Assembly: GCF_032118995.1 (NCBI RefSeq) | Contig: NC_092669.1 | Coordinates: 11,828,335 to 11,892,334, forward strand | DNA: 64,000 nt | From: Asterias amurensis | Taxonomy: Eukaryota > Echinodermata > Asteroidea > Forcipulatida > Asteriidae | Direction of reading: 5' to 3' | Part shown: one piece after another, positions 54,966 to 64,000 of the stretch | How the letters are laid out: each line of letters starts with the position of its first letter | How positions within the stretch are numbered: position 1 is the first letter of the stretch | Translations under genes and position numbers: made by a program | Notes under the pieces: generated by a model | Database searches by the model: none | Told to the model about the DNA's origin: nothing | The model's input: the letters and a program-made list of their open reading frames with translations, nothing else

Positions 54966-56610
54966 TGTGAGAGTGTTCTGGCTGTGACTGTTGGAGATGA
55001 AACTTATTTTTCTACTTGGAGAGAAGCAATTAATGGTTAGGATCTTATTCCAGACCAAAGACAATTCAATGCTTAAGAGCCACGAAAGGCAACCGCAATT
55101 CATGTCAGAATTGTTTCTTAAAATTCATATTTTTTAAAGGGAAAACTTACACCCTCCTTTTCTTGTACCATCAATTTATACCAGAACATATGTTAATATT
55201 TGTACCAAGCGTTAAAGAAGTGCTTTTAGATTAATAAAATCTGTAAATAAAAAGTAAGTGTTTTGATGTTCTATTTAACGTTCTTGTGAATTATAACTGT
55301 TTGGGCCTAAAAGAAATTGTTAATGGATCGGCTCTTACAACTAATTGTCAAAGTGCCATACTCTGTACTGCCTTAGCTCATCAGGATTCTTGAAACCATC
55401 TAAACTCCTCAGGAGTATGCAGCCACAGAAACCCAAAGTGAACATTATATGAAGCATTGTGCTTAGTTCAGAAACTACAAACCAGCATGTCTAAAGGGAT
55501 TCCCAAAATAGTCTTAACTCTTTAGGGATAGCAGCTTTGGCAATCCAATTGACACAGCTAATCATTCACCACACTGCGGAGCTTTTTCGAAACCAGCAAA
55601 GACATGGTGCAACTCGGCTGTGCTTTAAAAATATAAAGGGCTGAATAATGTAAACTGACAATGTGCCACTTTAATAACAGTTAATTATTCACCTAATCGG
55701 TTGTATTGTATACTAAAGGGCTGGATAATTTAAACATCTGTCAAAACTGCTGACAAAAACACCCAGTGCAACTTTCGCAGGTTGTACGGTTATTCGTCAC
55801 AGAGGGCGCTATACCGACCGTTATTTATGAACTGTGAGTCGATGCACGCGCCCCCGTTGCAACATGCCATCATGCAAGATGCAACACACACACACACACG
55901 GCCCTGCCTGGCGGCGTTATCAAATAGCATTACAGCCGCACCACCCAACACACTGCGTTTACGTGTGACTACCCCGCACTGACACTGACAACATTTGGCA
56001 GTGCATCACGCTGTGATCATGAACTTTGCCTGCTGGCGCTCTTTTTTTTTTATCGAGCGACCTAAAAACAACTGAGGATATGAACTGCCTGCTTGTTAAT
56101 AATCTACATCTGTGCGAGATAACACTCCCAAGCTTAGAGTGCCTCCTGTGTTTCTATTTTTCAATCCACACATTGCTGTGATTTGTAAAGCGATTAGACG
56201 ACTAAACATCGCACCTGGATTTCCTTCTGGTGATATTTTTGTATGCAGAAAATCAAATTCCAAGCTATACGGAGTTTGCATAGGTGAGAACACTTTGCTA
56301 TAATATAACATTATTTATATGGAATTTGAGGCATTGCATAATGAGGTGTCAATATATATTTAATATTATTTGCTGTTGAACGTTTCAATTTTCATTGTGT
56401 TGCGAAATTTATTTCTGCAATCTGTCGGCGAATTTGAAACGAGCGGATGTTAGTGCAAGCCTTTCCGTTCAAATTAAATCACGGATGAACGTGTGTAAAT
56501 TAATGATGGGTATCGCCCACGCGTGAGTCTTTTAAATCTGAAAGGTCAAAGCCTTAAAGCATGTAAATTGTTTTTCTTAAGTTTGCTTTTGTTGCAAATT
56601 TGTGTTTATG
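54966..56610. other. No gene seen
   Basis: About 1.6 kb. An AATAAA at 55234 and another near 55247 might terminate a MED18 transcript. TATAAAGGGCTGAATAATGTAA (55631) and TAAAGGGCTGGATAATTTAA (55714) are a short duplication. A (CA)n run lies near 55886. GAATTTGAGGCATTGCATAA (56320) recurs from 13870. Confidence 0.4.
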
Positions 56611-56616
56611 TTGAGG

Positions 56617-56750
56617 CCTGAAGTGATTTTTTTATTTGAATGAGAAATTGCCTCTTTCTCAAACACTACGACTTCAGAGGGAGCCGTTTCTCACAATGTT
56701 TTAATACAAAGTTACGAAGTATGTTGTTATGCTAACAATATGGTTATTTA
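56617..56750 (+). mobile_element. Family A MITE fragment
   Basis: GGCCTGAAGTGATTTTTTTA, GAGAAATTGCCTCTTTCTC, GGGAGCCGTTTCTCACAATG and TGTTATGCTAACAATA are the right half without its terminus. Confidence 0.7.
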
Positions 56751-56829
56751 GCCATGTCACTTTAAACAGATCGACCTTTCGCTTGCGATGCTTTTAACAA
56801 AAAACACACTTATAGTTGCAAAAACATTT

Positions 56830-57032
56830 CTGCTGTCAGATGAAACGTTTTGGAGTGAGAAATTACCTCTTTCTAAAAAAACTATGTTAGAGCAAGGAGA
56901 GGGGGGGGGGGGGGGGCATTTCTCACAATGTTTTATAATATCAACAGCTCCCCGTTGCTTGTTACCAGCAAGTTTTTGTGCTATTAACAATTATTTTGAG
57001 TAATCACCAATAGTCTCCACAGTGCCCCTTTA
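56830..57032 (+). mobile_element. Family A MITE, right half, with a G-run inside
   Basis: GAGAAATTACCTCTTTCTA, then a run of about 17 G in place of GGGAGCCG, then TTTCTCACAATGTTTTATAA and ATTTTGAGTAATCACC. The terminus AGTCTCCACAGTGCC is degraded. Confidence 0.75.
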
Positions 57033-57424
57033 AAACAACCAGATGTGTTAATGATAAGGTTAGCGTGAAAGTTCCTCTGTGTTGGTAGTTTTAGGTATAC
57101 AATTATTGTCAGTGTTGTGATCAAGAGTTAAACCAAATTGTTATTGATAATGTGCTTGTGTGGGCATTGTCACCTCACAGAACGAACTTACGCTTGTAAA
57201 GTACCCTCTATTGGCTTAGTGAGATATTTGTACATTATTTTGTTCATACAAATATTGTGCATGTAGCAGGAAATAAATTACGAGACTCTGTTGTGGTTCA
57301 TTTGTAAACAGGCATGCTTATTATGTCACTGGTGAATTGTTGTTATGTACAAAAGAATACCTTTTTCTATCATTGTTCAATGCCAAGCCCTTTCTCATGA
57401 GTCAACAGAGCTTTTTAAAGGGAC
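57033..57424. other. No gene seen
   Basis: Unassigned AT-rich sequence. Confidence 0.3.
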
Positions 57425-57540
57425 AGTGGTCAATTTCACAAAGAGTTGGGACTAGTCGTAGGAGATACTAAAAACTGAAGGCTAGTCCTAAGTTAGGACG
57501 AGTAACTCGTCCAACTCGGGATAAGACTAGTCCGCCCCTG
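57425..57540. mobile_element. Family B MITE
   Basis: GTCAATTTCACAAAGAGTTGG and GGCTAGTCCTAAGTTAGGAC are present; the right terminus breaks into the next MITE A. Confidence 0.7.
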
Positions 57541-57827
57541 AATACGTTTTAGCTCAATTGGTCGTCGAAGTTGTGAGATAAAAATGAAAGAAAAAACATC
57601 CTTGCCACACGTGCTTTCAAATGTAATTGATTTCGAGACCTCAAAATCGAATTCTGAGGTCTCGAAATCAAATTCGTGGAAAATTACTTTTTTTCTCGAA
57701 CACTACGTCACTTCAGAGGGAGCTGTTTCTCACAATGTGTTATACTATCCACCTCTCCCCATTACACGTTACCAATAGGGTTTATGGCTGATAAATATTT
57801 TGAGTATACCAATAGTGTCCAGTGCCT
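57541..57827 (+). mobile_element. Family A MITE, left end missing
   Basis: Begins at GTTTTAGCTCAATTGGTCG, keeps the full stem GATTTCGAGACCTCAAAATC/GAGGTCTCGAAATC, and ends AATAGTGTCCAGTGCC with TTAA 57828-57831. Confidence 0.8.
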
Positions 57828-57877
57828 TTAAATAGTGTGGGTGTACACGTCATGCTGGGATTACTATGAATGAATGG

Positions 57878-58214
57878 CAAGGGCACAGGTATACTTTTGG
57901 TTTTCAAAGACCATTATCCCCACTTTGTGTATCTCAACATTATGCATACAATAGCAAACCTGGGAAAGTTTGAGCTCACTATTAGTCATCGAAGTTGCGA
58001 GAAAATAATGGGTACACAAAAAAAACGTTGTTGCTTAGAATTGTGTGCTTTTCACAGATGATTCATGCCTACAGCCTTTCCGGGGTTCAAATGTTTGGGT
58101 TAAAAATGACCTCTTTCTCTAAAAAGCTTTAACATGGCTTCAAAGGGCCCGTTTCTAACAATGTTTTGTAAAATCAACAGCTCCCCACCACTCTTTGCCG
58201 AGTAAGGTTTTATT
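57878..58214 (+). mobile_element. Family A MITE, diverged
   Basis: AAGGGCACAGGTATACTTTTGG, TTGTGTATCTCAACATTATGC, GTTTCTAACAATGTTTTG and AACAGCTCCCCACCACTC follow the family order; the right terminus is lost. Confidence 0.7.
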
Positions 58215-58336
58215 TAAAACGTGTGTTTTCAAATGGTCTACAATTCATGCAACCTGTATCTGCTATAGGTCGTCTATTTCCATGCTTAGCATAAATATGG
58301 TTAGCAGCTTTGTGTAGTTGTATAACAACGTGGCTA

Positions 58337-58590
58337 TTCTTAGACTTGTGGACAAGTCATTAATGGTCCCAAGCGGTAAGATAGTCGAGTTGTGGCGGTG
58401 CTCTCGCAAGATCACTGCTCTTGGGCGGTGCTCTCGCGAGATCACTGCTCTCGCGCAAACTGTGGGGAGCCCGACTTCTACTTCCCATTGAATCGTAGTC
58501 GTGAGAGCAATAGTCTACCGGGGCCGGCAGTACCGCGGGAATCGCGAGGAGAATCTGAGCGACAGACATAACGACTTGTCCAAAAGTCAA
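58337..58590. mobile_element. Longer relative of the 10411-10541 palindromic element
   Basis: AGACTTGTGGACAAGTCATT, GATAGTCGAGTTGTGGCGG and CTCTCGCAAGATCACTGC match 10411-10490. The GGCGGTGCTCTCGC...ATCACTGCTCT block is duplicated (58393 and 58430), and the right end ACGACTTGTCCAAAAGTC is 100 bases farther out. Confidence 0.7.
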
Positions 58591-58669
58591 GGCTAACCTG
58601 AACATAAAATACACAGGTCAACCGGAAGTCTGGCCTTTCTTCTATCACGGTTGAACAACTTTGACATCT

Positions 58670-58862
58670 GGGCCAAATTTCAGAAACCCTGTAAGCATTA
58701 ACAAAAATGCTAAGCACAATAGCTTGTGTCTAGCCAAAATAGGTTAACACAGTCAAGATACTGTACATTTACCATTTCTGTGCCCGCTTGTTTCTTGCCT
58801 AGCAAATGAATTTGTAAAGCAGAGGTTTCTGCTCAACCGTTTATGAAATTGTGCCCTGGGCT
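58670..58862. mobile_element. Family C MITE
   Basis: GGGCCAAATTTCAGAAACCC, AAATAGGTTAACACAGTC, and CAACCGTTTATGAAATTGTG at the right end. Confidence 0.65.
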
Positions 58863-58865
58863 TAA

Positions 58866-59058
58866 CACAATGGGGCCTTGGGCTTTGCATTGTCTGCTTA
58901 GCAGAAATGAGCAGGATAGGCAAGCAGTCAAAAGTTTTATTTGTGACATGCTGACTTGGCTGGTAACCTTAGGCTGGTAACCTTATTCTCGTAAGCGAAG
59001 CGTGCTTGGCTAGTTTGTATGCTTAAAGAAAGCTCTGTGTAATCGGGTCCTGTCACGG
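58866..59058. mobile_element. Family C MITE, inverse orientation
   Basis: TGTCTGCTTAGCAGAAATGAG, CAGGATAGGCAAGCAGTC, GGCTGGTAACCTTATTCTCG; it follows the previous copy with almost no gap. Confidence 0.6.
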
Positions 59059-59633
59059 GCCCTATCACTTTTTATCCCCAAAATTGCAAACTGAGAAGCG
59101 TTACTGACAGTAACTTTTCTCAGATTGTGTACTCCAAGTGCAAATTAGGGAATTTTTGTTTTCGACGACGGATGGTTCTGCGACGGTTGTTCAGCTAAAC
59201 GTTGTCGTTTTCAGCACAACGAAGAGATTCATCCCAAGTACTGTCGTAGAAATTGAGGGACGACCGTCCTCAAAGCCGACGCATGCGCAGATGACGCCAA
59301 ATGTCATCTTTACCGTCTACCACATTTTCGAACTAAATTTTTCCCAGGTTAGTGTGGGAGTAAATATATGCAAGATTGAAACAAACAGTTCCTATTACAA
59401 AATGTATACAGTTCCTTTATAAGCATCACATGTCACGTATGAACACAACATGTTTACAAAAGAGCCACCAAGCCTGGACTTCCTGCAGGCATTGTACACA
59501 GCCTAATGGACACACGTATAAAATCTTATATTTTATGGAGATTGCACTGTCTAATTCTTATCAACTTTTAAAATATAAAAGGGGCACTTCTCAAATCTTT
59601 TCCAACTTTTACTTTTATATCCCTTGGATTCAT

Positions 59634-59766
59634 GTGGGTCGATTTTAGTGGGTCCTAACTTATGACTAGTCTTAGGAGATATACAAATTGCATGGATAGT
59701 CCTAAGTTAGGACGAGTAACTGGTCCTAACTCGAGGTAATACTAGTCCTAAGTGAAATCCACCCAG
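59634..59766. mobile_element. Family B MITE
   Basis: GTGGGTCGATTTTAGTGGG, GTCCTAAGTTAGGACGAG and AAGTGAAATCCACCC; termini slightly degraded. Confidence 0.75.
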
Positions 59767-59929
59767 GTCACACAACCTCCAAGCTATACACAAGGTTCAC
59801 ATGTGCGGTGCTCTCTAGTTGCACGCTGACTGACCGGCCACATCCATGCGGAAGGAAATACACCAGTGTGTTTTACAAGCGATTACTTCCTCAAAAACAG
59901 TTTAGTAAAGCTGGTAAACATTGCGCAGG

Positions 59930-60105
59930 CAGCAAATAAATCTGCGTAGCAGTATTTTTGTTTAAGAGCTTAAATAGAGCTACGAGTACGAACAGTAGTA
60001 GCTGATAAAAACACATATGCTTACCAGCAGAATAGGCCTACCAGCCAAAACACATGTGTCACCTTGCCTTTTTTGACTGGTATCCTGCTCATTTGTGCCA
60101 ACACA
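59930..60105. mobile_element. Family C MITE, partial
   Basis: AGGCCTACCAGCCAAAACAC and GACTGGTATCCTGCTCATTT are opposed arm words; the outer ends are not recognisable. Confidence 0.5.
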
Positions 60106-60560
60106 TGTCCGAGCACCAAAACGTACAGACTGTGTAAACTAAAATGGCATCCGCAAGATCAAGAAAATCATTATCGCCTCTCGTCGAGGTCGTGCCGTTC
60201 TAATCGATCGATTGCCGGGGGAGACAGTGGTCGCCACGCGCGCCTCCCGGGGACGGTAACTCGTAGTCGTTGAGACTTAAAGTATTAAACACTAAGATCA
60301 ACGTTGACATCAAATCAATACGAGACGCTGCACAGCGCTCTTCCTATATCATGCACTTAAGATTTTGTATAATCGGATGCAAACGATCCAAACTTAGGTG
60401 TGTTTTTTGTTCTGTCAGACACAAAGGGCAGGATCGCTGTAAGAATGTGAAGAAGAACAAATAGATAGAGGGCAATAGAACATGTGGCTGTCCCACCCCA
60501 GGAAAAAAATGTGTGTGGCCTCTTTACACTATAAAATGTTTAACATAGGAACATAATACA
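60106..60560. other. CpG-rich stretch, no assigned gene
   Basis: 60144-60260 is unusually rich in CG (GCCACGCGCGCCTCCCGGGG). An ATG at 60144 opens only MASARSRKSLSPLVEVVPF before a stop. It might be a first exon or a CpG island of an unseen gene. Confidence 0.25.
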
Positions 60561-60565
60561 ATAGA

Positions 60566-60618
60566 AAAGGGGATTGGACACTATTGGTAATTACTCAAAA
60601 ATAATTGTTAGCATTATT
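60566..60618 (-). mobile_element. Family A MITE, end stub
   Basis: AAAGGGGATTGGACACTATTGG, ACTCAAAAATAATTGTTAGC: about 50 terminal bases only. Confidence 0.65.
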
Positions 60619-60901
60619 CTAATATCTACGTGTTAGTTTTATTGTATATATGTTTAGGACAACGGTTCTTTAAATTATAAAGAATTACTTTGTCTTTAAA
60701 CACACAATAACAGTAATACAAATCAATATCTCAAAAATGTTTTGATACAATATTCCTGTACACCGGCTATTGAAGTAAATAAGGACGCCATCCCAAAGTT
60801 TCACTTTGCATAATGTGACGTCACTCCCGTGGCCCAGGTTCATTAGTCTGGGGTCATCTGGACGTGAACGCGGGTGACTAAACTCGGATTATAGTCTGGT
60901 C

Positions 60902-60977
60902 TCTTTGTTGTTATAACAATCGAGGCTTATAATTCATCCCATTATGAACGCAGATAACACGACGTTTCCATGGCAAC
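60902..60977. promoter_or_regulatory. RFX X-box with nearby Sox-like dyad
   Basis: GTTTCCATGGCAAC at 60964-60977 is an exact match to the GTTNCCATGGNAAC X-box bound by RFX factors, which in animals often marks promoters of ciliary genes. TTGTTGTTATAACAA at 60904-60918 carries opposed Sox-like cores. The nearest possible target gene was not found, so function is inference. Confidence 0.4.
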
Positions 60978-61182
60978 TGAGTATTTATTAGGCACACAGC
61001 CGAAGCTCAGCTGGAATTGTGTTCCACTGTCGGTTCTTTTTCATGTTGTGGGCGGGGGGGGGGGGTCGGGCGCTTAACTCAAGGACAAGGGTACGTTACT
61101 TGCCAAAACGAATAACCGATTCCCCTCACAAATATATTCGAGTAATGATCACTGTCAGTGATATGCCATTGCAGTCAGTGTC

Positions 61183-61235
61183 ACTGTATTCGGTTAACCG
61201 ATATTTCAAACATCGGTTAACCGAATACAGTCACA
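61183..61235. repeat. Near-perfect hairpin with CGGTTAACCG in each arm
   Basis: ACTGTATTCGGTTAACCGAT (61188-61207) is repeated inverted as ATCGGTTAACCGAATACAGT, with a 9-base loop ATTTCAAAC. Each arm holds the self-complementary CGGTTAACCG. Confidence 0.85.
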
Positions 61236-61359
61236 CTCGACGAACGCTATTAAACGAGCCGCATTTGGGGGAAAATTTATTTCATTTCCTGTGATAGGTA
61301 CTTCTTCAAAAAATCAATGGTGTACCATCCCTGTATGATAGATATTTCATGAAACTGAT

Positions 61360-62220
61360 TAAGAGGAGTGGGGAATGATTTGACTCTACTCTGCTAGCCC
61401 TCTCAATGTTATGGCTTATCTCGATTCAAAGACAGTAAAGCAAAACTACAGAATCAATTCCCCATATTCTCAATTATTGTGACCTTTACCGGTATCACTT
61501 TTCATTTTCTTAGGAGTGTAAGGAATTATTTGGCTTCACTCTGCCCTCAATGCTGTACCTTATCTTGATTCAAAGAGAGTGATAAAAACTACAGTATCAA
61601 TATATCCATATCATTCTCAAATTGTGATCTATTCCGGTATCACTAATATACATTTGATAGGAGTGAGGCATGATTTGGCTTCACTCTGCTCTCAATGCCG
61701 TACCTTATCTTGTTTCAAAGAGAGTAATAGAAACTACAGTATCAATCCCCATATCATTCTGAAATTGTGATCTATGTCGGTATCAATTATACATTTGATA
61801 GGAGTGAGGCATGGTTTGGCTTCACTCTGCTCTCAATGCCGTACCTTATCTTGAGTCAAAGACAGTATAAGCAGAACTACAGTAACAATCCCCAATATCA
61901 TTCTGAAATTGTGATCTATGTTAGTATTACTGTAAAAATATACATTTTATAGGAGTGAGGCATGATTTGGCTTCATTCTCCTATCAATGCTGTACCTTAT
62001 CTTGATTCAAAGACAGTAAGCAGGACTACAGTATCAATCCCCTATATCATTCTCATGTGATCTATGTCGATATCACTTATACATTTTATAGGAGTGAGGA
62101 ATCATTTGGCTTCACTCTGCTGTCAAACCGTACCTTATCTTGGTTCATAGACAGTAAAGCAAAACTACTGTATCAATTCACCCAATCATAATTATGTGAC
62201 TTAAACCGGTATCACTTTAA
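61360..62220 (+). repeat. Minisatellite, ~145-bp unit, six copies
   Basis: GGAGTGAGGCATGATTTGGC and variants begin near 61366, 61512, 61660, 61800, 61950 and 62091. Units share CAATGCCGTACCTTATCTTG and TCAAAGACAGTAA. Short open frames inside are incidental. Confidence 0.93.
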
Positions 62221-62425
62221 AATATTCATTTGATTTGTGTGCATTTTGAGTGCTGTGGTATCTTCGCGTGTATCATTCAATTGCTCGTCTGTGATTGCAG
62301 TCCACTCGAACCAGGGAATCTCGCGATCGATAATTCCACATGGTTCAAGGGTCTCACCATATACTGGTGAGTGGATGTACAATTAACATACAGTAAGATT
62401 TCATGTAGCCAATTCACTGTTTTAA

Positions 62426-62929
62426 AGGAAGTGGACACTATTTGATAACTCAAAAAAAAAGAATTGGCATACAACCTTACTAGGTAACCTATAGGTAAAT
62501 ATATTTTTATAGTAATACAATTTTAAAATTTGAATGTGTGTGTAGTTGCTGGGCACCTGTGAAAAACAGTGTTTCACTGAGAGGTTTCCCCAGGGTAAAT
62601 AAAAAATAAATAAAATAATGAACGAGCAATGAAGAGCTGTTGAAAGTATAAAACATTTTGAGAAACGGCTCCCTCTGAGACGTAGTTTTCGAGAAAGGAG
62701 TAATTTTCAGGGAATGTGATTTCGAGACTTTAGAATTAGATTACGAGGTCCCGAAATCAAGCACCTGAAAGCACACATCTTCGTGTGACAATGGTGTTTT
62801 TCTTTCATTATTATCTCGCAACTTTGACAACCAATTGAGCTTTAATTTTCACAGGTTTGTTATTTTATGCATTTGTTGAGATACACCAAGAGTTGAGAAG
62901 TGACAATTACCATTAGTGTCCAGTGACCA
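62426..62929 (-). mobile_element. Family A MITE carrying a nested insertion
   Basis: Starts AGGAAGTGGACACTATTTG after TTAA 62422-62425 and ends TTAGTGTCCAGTG. The TAGGTAAC block and its continuation GAGCAATGAAGAG are separated by about 135 extra bases. Confidence 0.82.
62489..62623 (+). mobile_element. Insertion in MITE, A-rich tail (possible LINE 3' end)
   Basis: The segment ends GTTTCCCCAGGGTAAATAAA then AAATAAATAAAATAATG, a repetitive A-rich tail like the 3' end of non-LTR elements. Too short to show a protein domain. Confidence 0.45.
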
Positions 62930-63797
62930 ATATTTAATCTATATTTACAAAGTTGTAGCTGAGGTTTAAAAAAAAAACGTACAAAATGACCAGTTAAATA
63001 AAGCTTAAAATCCTACTTAAATCAAAGCTTTACAATACTAAATGGATACTAATCAGCAATTTTGTTGTTGTTATTATAACCCACAGAAAGAAAAACATGA
63101 CAAAGACAAGAAAAATACAATGTCTCTGTAAAAACTCATTTTGTTTGGCGCTGTTTATTTATAATCTACAATACTTGTATCTTTTTAGTCACTGTATATA
63201 TTGTTCTCTTTTTGCGCATAGAGGCATTTTGCATTTGAGGTGCTTTACATATATATGTCTTTTATTATTATAATTATTAGTTATATTCGTGAAAGACTAT
63301 ACTGATTGTAGAATCAGATACCAAATAATTGTTAGCTATAACTTCCCGATCGCTATCGCAATCAGTATCGGTTCTAACCCTATGGGGGATAGTGTATAAT
63401 CTGATATAGAATAATAGTTTTGGTAATAACCATGCAGCTCTATGGTAATAACATATAACCACGGTTAGCAACTCCACATAGTCCATGCTTGGCCATGCAA
63501 ATAAAGAAACAGTTATCGGTAATGTGATGAACCCAAAACAATTTTAGCATGTAAAAACGTGTCAAAATTCTTAGAAAGACAATTGATTCGAAATCATATT
63601 TTACCCTTAGATTTACAATGCTATAATGTGTTTTTCAACCCGGACATCCATCCGATATTTATTGCCCGAGCTCAAAGTATCTCCTCGATTCCCCTTCGCC
63701 GAGTCGGACTGTGAAAGTCGTGCCAAGGTGAACCGAACAAAAGACCTAAACAAATATTTCCCCGCACAATTGAAAGAATGAGACAATGTCGCTTTAA
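62930..63797. other. No gene seen
   Basis: AT-rich, with GAAGATTATTTTAGCATG-like words shared with the palindrome at 44531-44883 (AATTTTAGCATGTAAAAACG at 63541). Otherwise unassigned. Confidence 0.35.
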
Positions 63798-64000
63798 AGG
63801 CACCGTACACTATTGGTAATTGTCAATGACCAGTCTTCTCACTTGGTGTATCCCAACATATGCATAAAATAACAAACCTGTGAAAATTTGGGCTCAATTG
63901 GTCGTCGAAGTTGCGAGATAATAATGCAAGAAAAAACACCCTTGCCACACGTAGTTGTGTGCGTTTAGATGGTTGATTTCGAGACCTCAAATTCTAAATC
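63798..64000 (+). mobile_element. Family A MITE, cut by window end
   Basis: AGGCACCGTACACTATTGG follows TTAA 63794-63797, and the left half runs to GATTTCGAGACCTCAAATTC at the last base. It looks well preserved. Confidence 0.87.

Noticed and set aside
56096-56311. Overlapping open frames on both strands near 56.1-56.3 kb
   Set aside because: Both strands open equally, neither is recognisable, and a downstream GTGAGA alone is not enough for an exon call.
59138-59422. 94-codon open frame with GACGACGGATGG region
   Set aside because: No splice context or domain; neighbouring words recur near 27345, so it is probably repeat-derived.

Overview
The window is eukaryotic, intron-bearing animal DNA: GT-AG introns, tRNA-derived SINEs, hundreds of bases of palindromic MITEs and minisatellites, and only a few real genes in 64 kb. 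The three recognisable proteins are close to vertebrate orthologues but their introns differ. With the repeat types this suggests an invertebrate deuterostome, most likely an echinoderm and possibly a sea star. That placement is inference. I saw no bacterial genes, no CRISPR, and no convincing long transposase or reverse transcriptase frame.

Three complete host genes could be assembled by hand, with phases that agree at every junction except the first SEPSECS intron. SEPSECS (23463-27018, +, five coding exons) makes selenocysteinyl-tRNA(Sec) from phosphoseryl-tRNA(Sec). LIPT1 (27761-32191, -, nine coding exons) is the mitochondrial lipoyltransferase. The two are arranged tail to tail, 742 bp apart. 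MED18 (50900-53940, +, six coding exons) is a head-module subunit of the Mediator complex. A possible tiny two-exon gene (49218-50234, -) diverges from MED18 across a 665-bp region holding near-identical palindromes. A decayed cathepsin D/pepsin-like aspartic protease lies at 34789-36643 (+). The three genes act in unrelated housekeeping pathways: selenoprotein synthesis, lipoylation and transcription.

Layout: 1-22 kb is gene-poor and packed with MITEs. A tandem repeat at 22.2-22.7 kb precedes the SEPSECS-LIPT1 pair (23.4-32.2 kb). From 32.6 to 45.4 kb come the protease relic, a G/T homopolymer block, diverged tandem arrays and two adjacent palindromic elements. From 45.4 to 49.1 kb lies a large ~75-bp minisatellite interrupted by an unusual iteron-like element that also occurs at 21.5 kb. 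MED18 follows, then more tandem repeats (54.4-55.0 and 61.4-62.2 kb) and further MITEs to the end.

The dominant repeat (family A, about 28 copies or pieces) is a ~375-bp MITE with TTAA at its ends. Others are family P (382 bp, TTAA, caught inserted in a SINE), family B (TAGGAC/GTCCTA dyads), family C (GCTTAGCA hairpins), and several single palindromic elements. Coordinates of repeats are accurate to a few bases where a TTAA is named and to about 10-20 bases otherwise.
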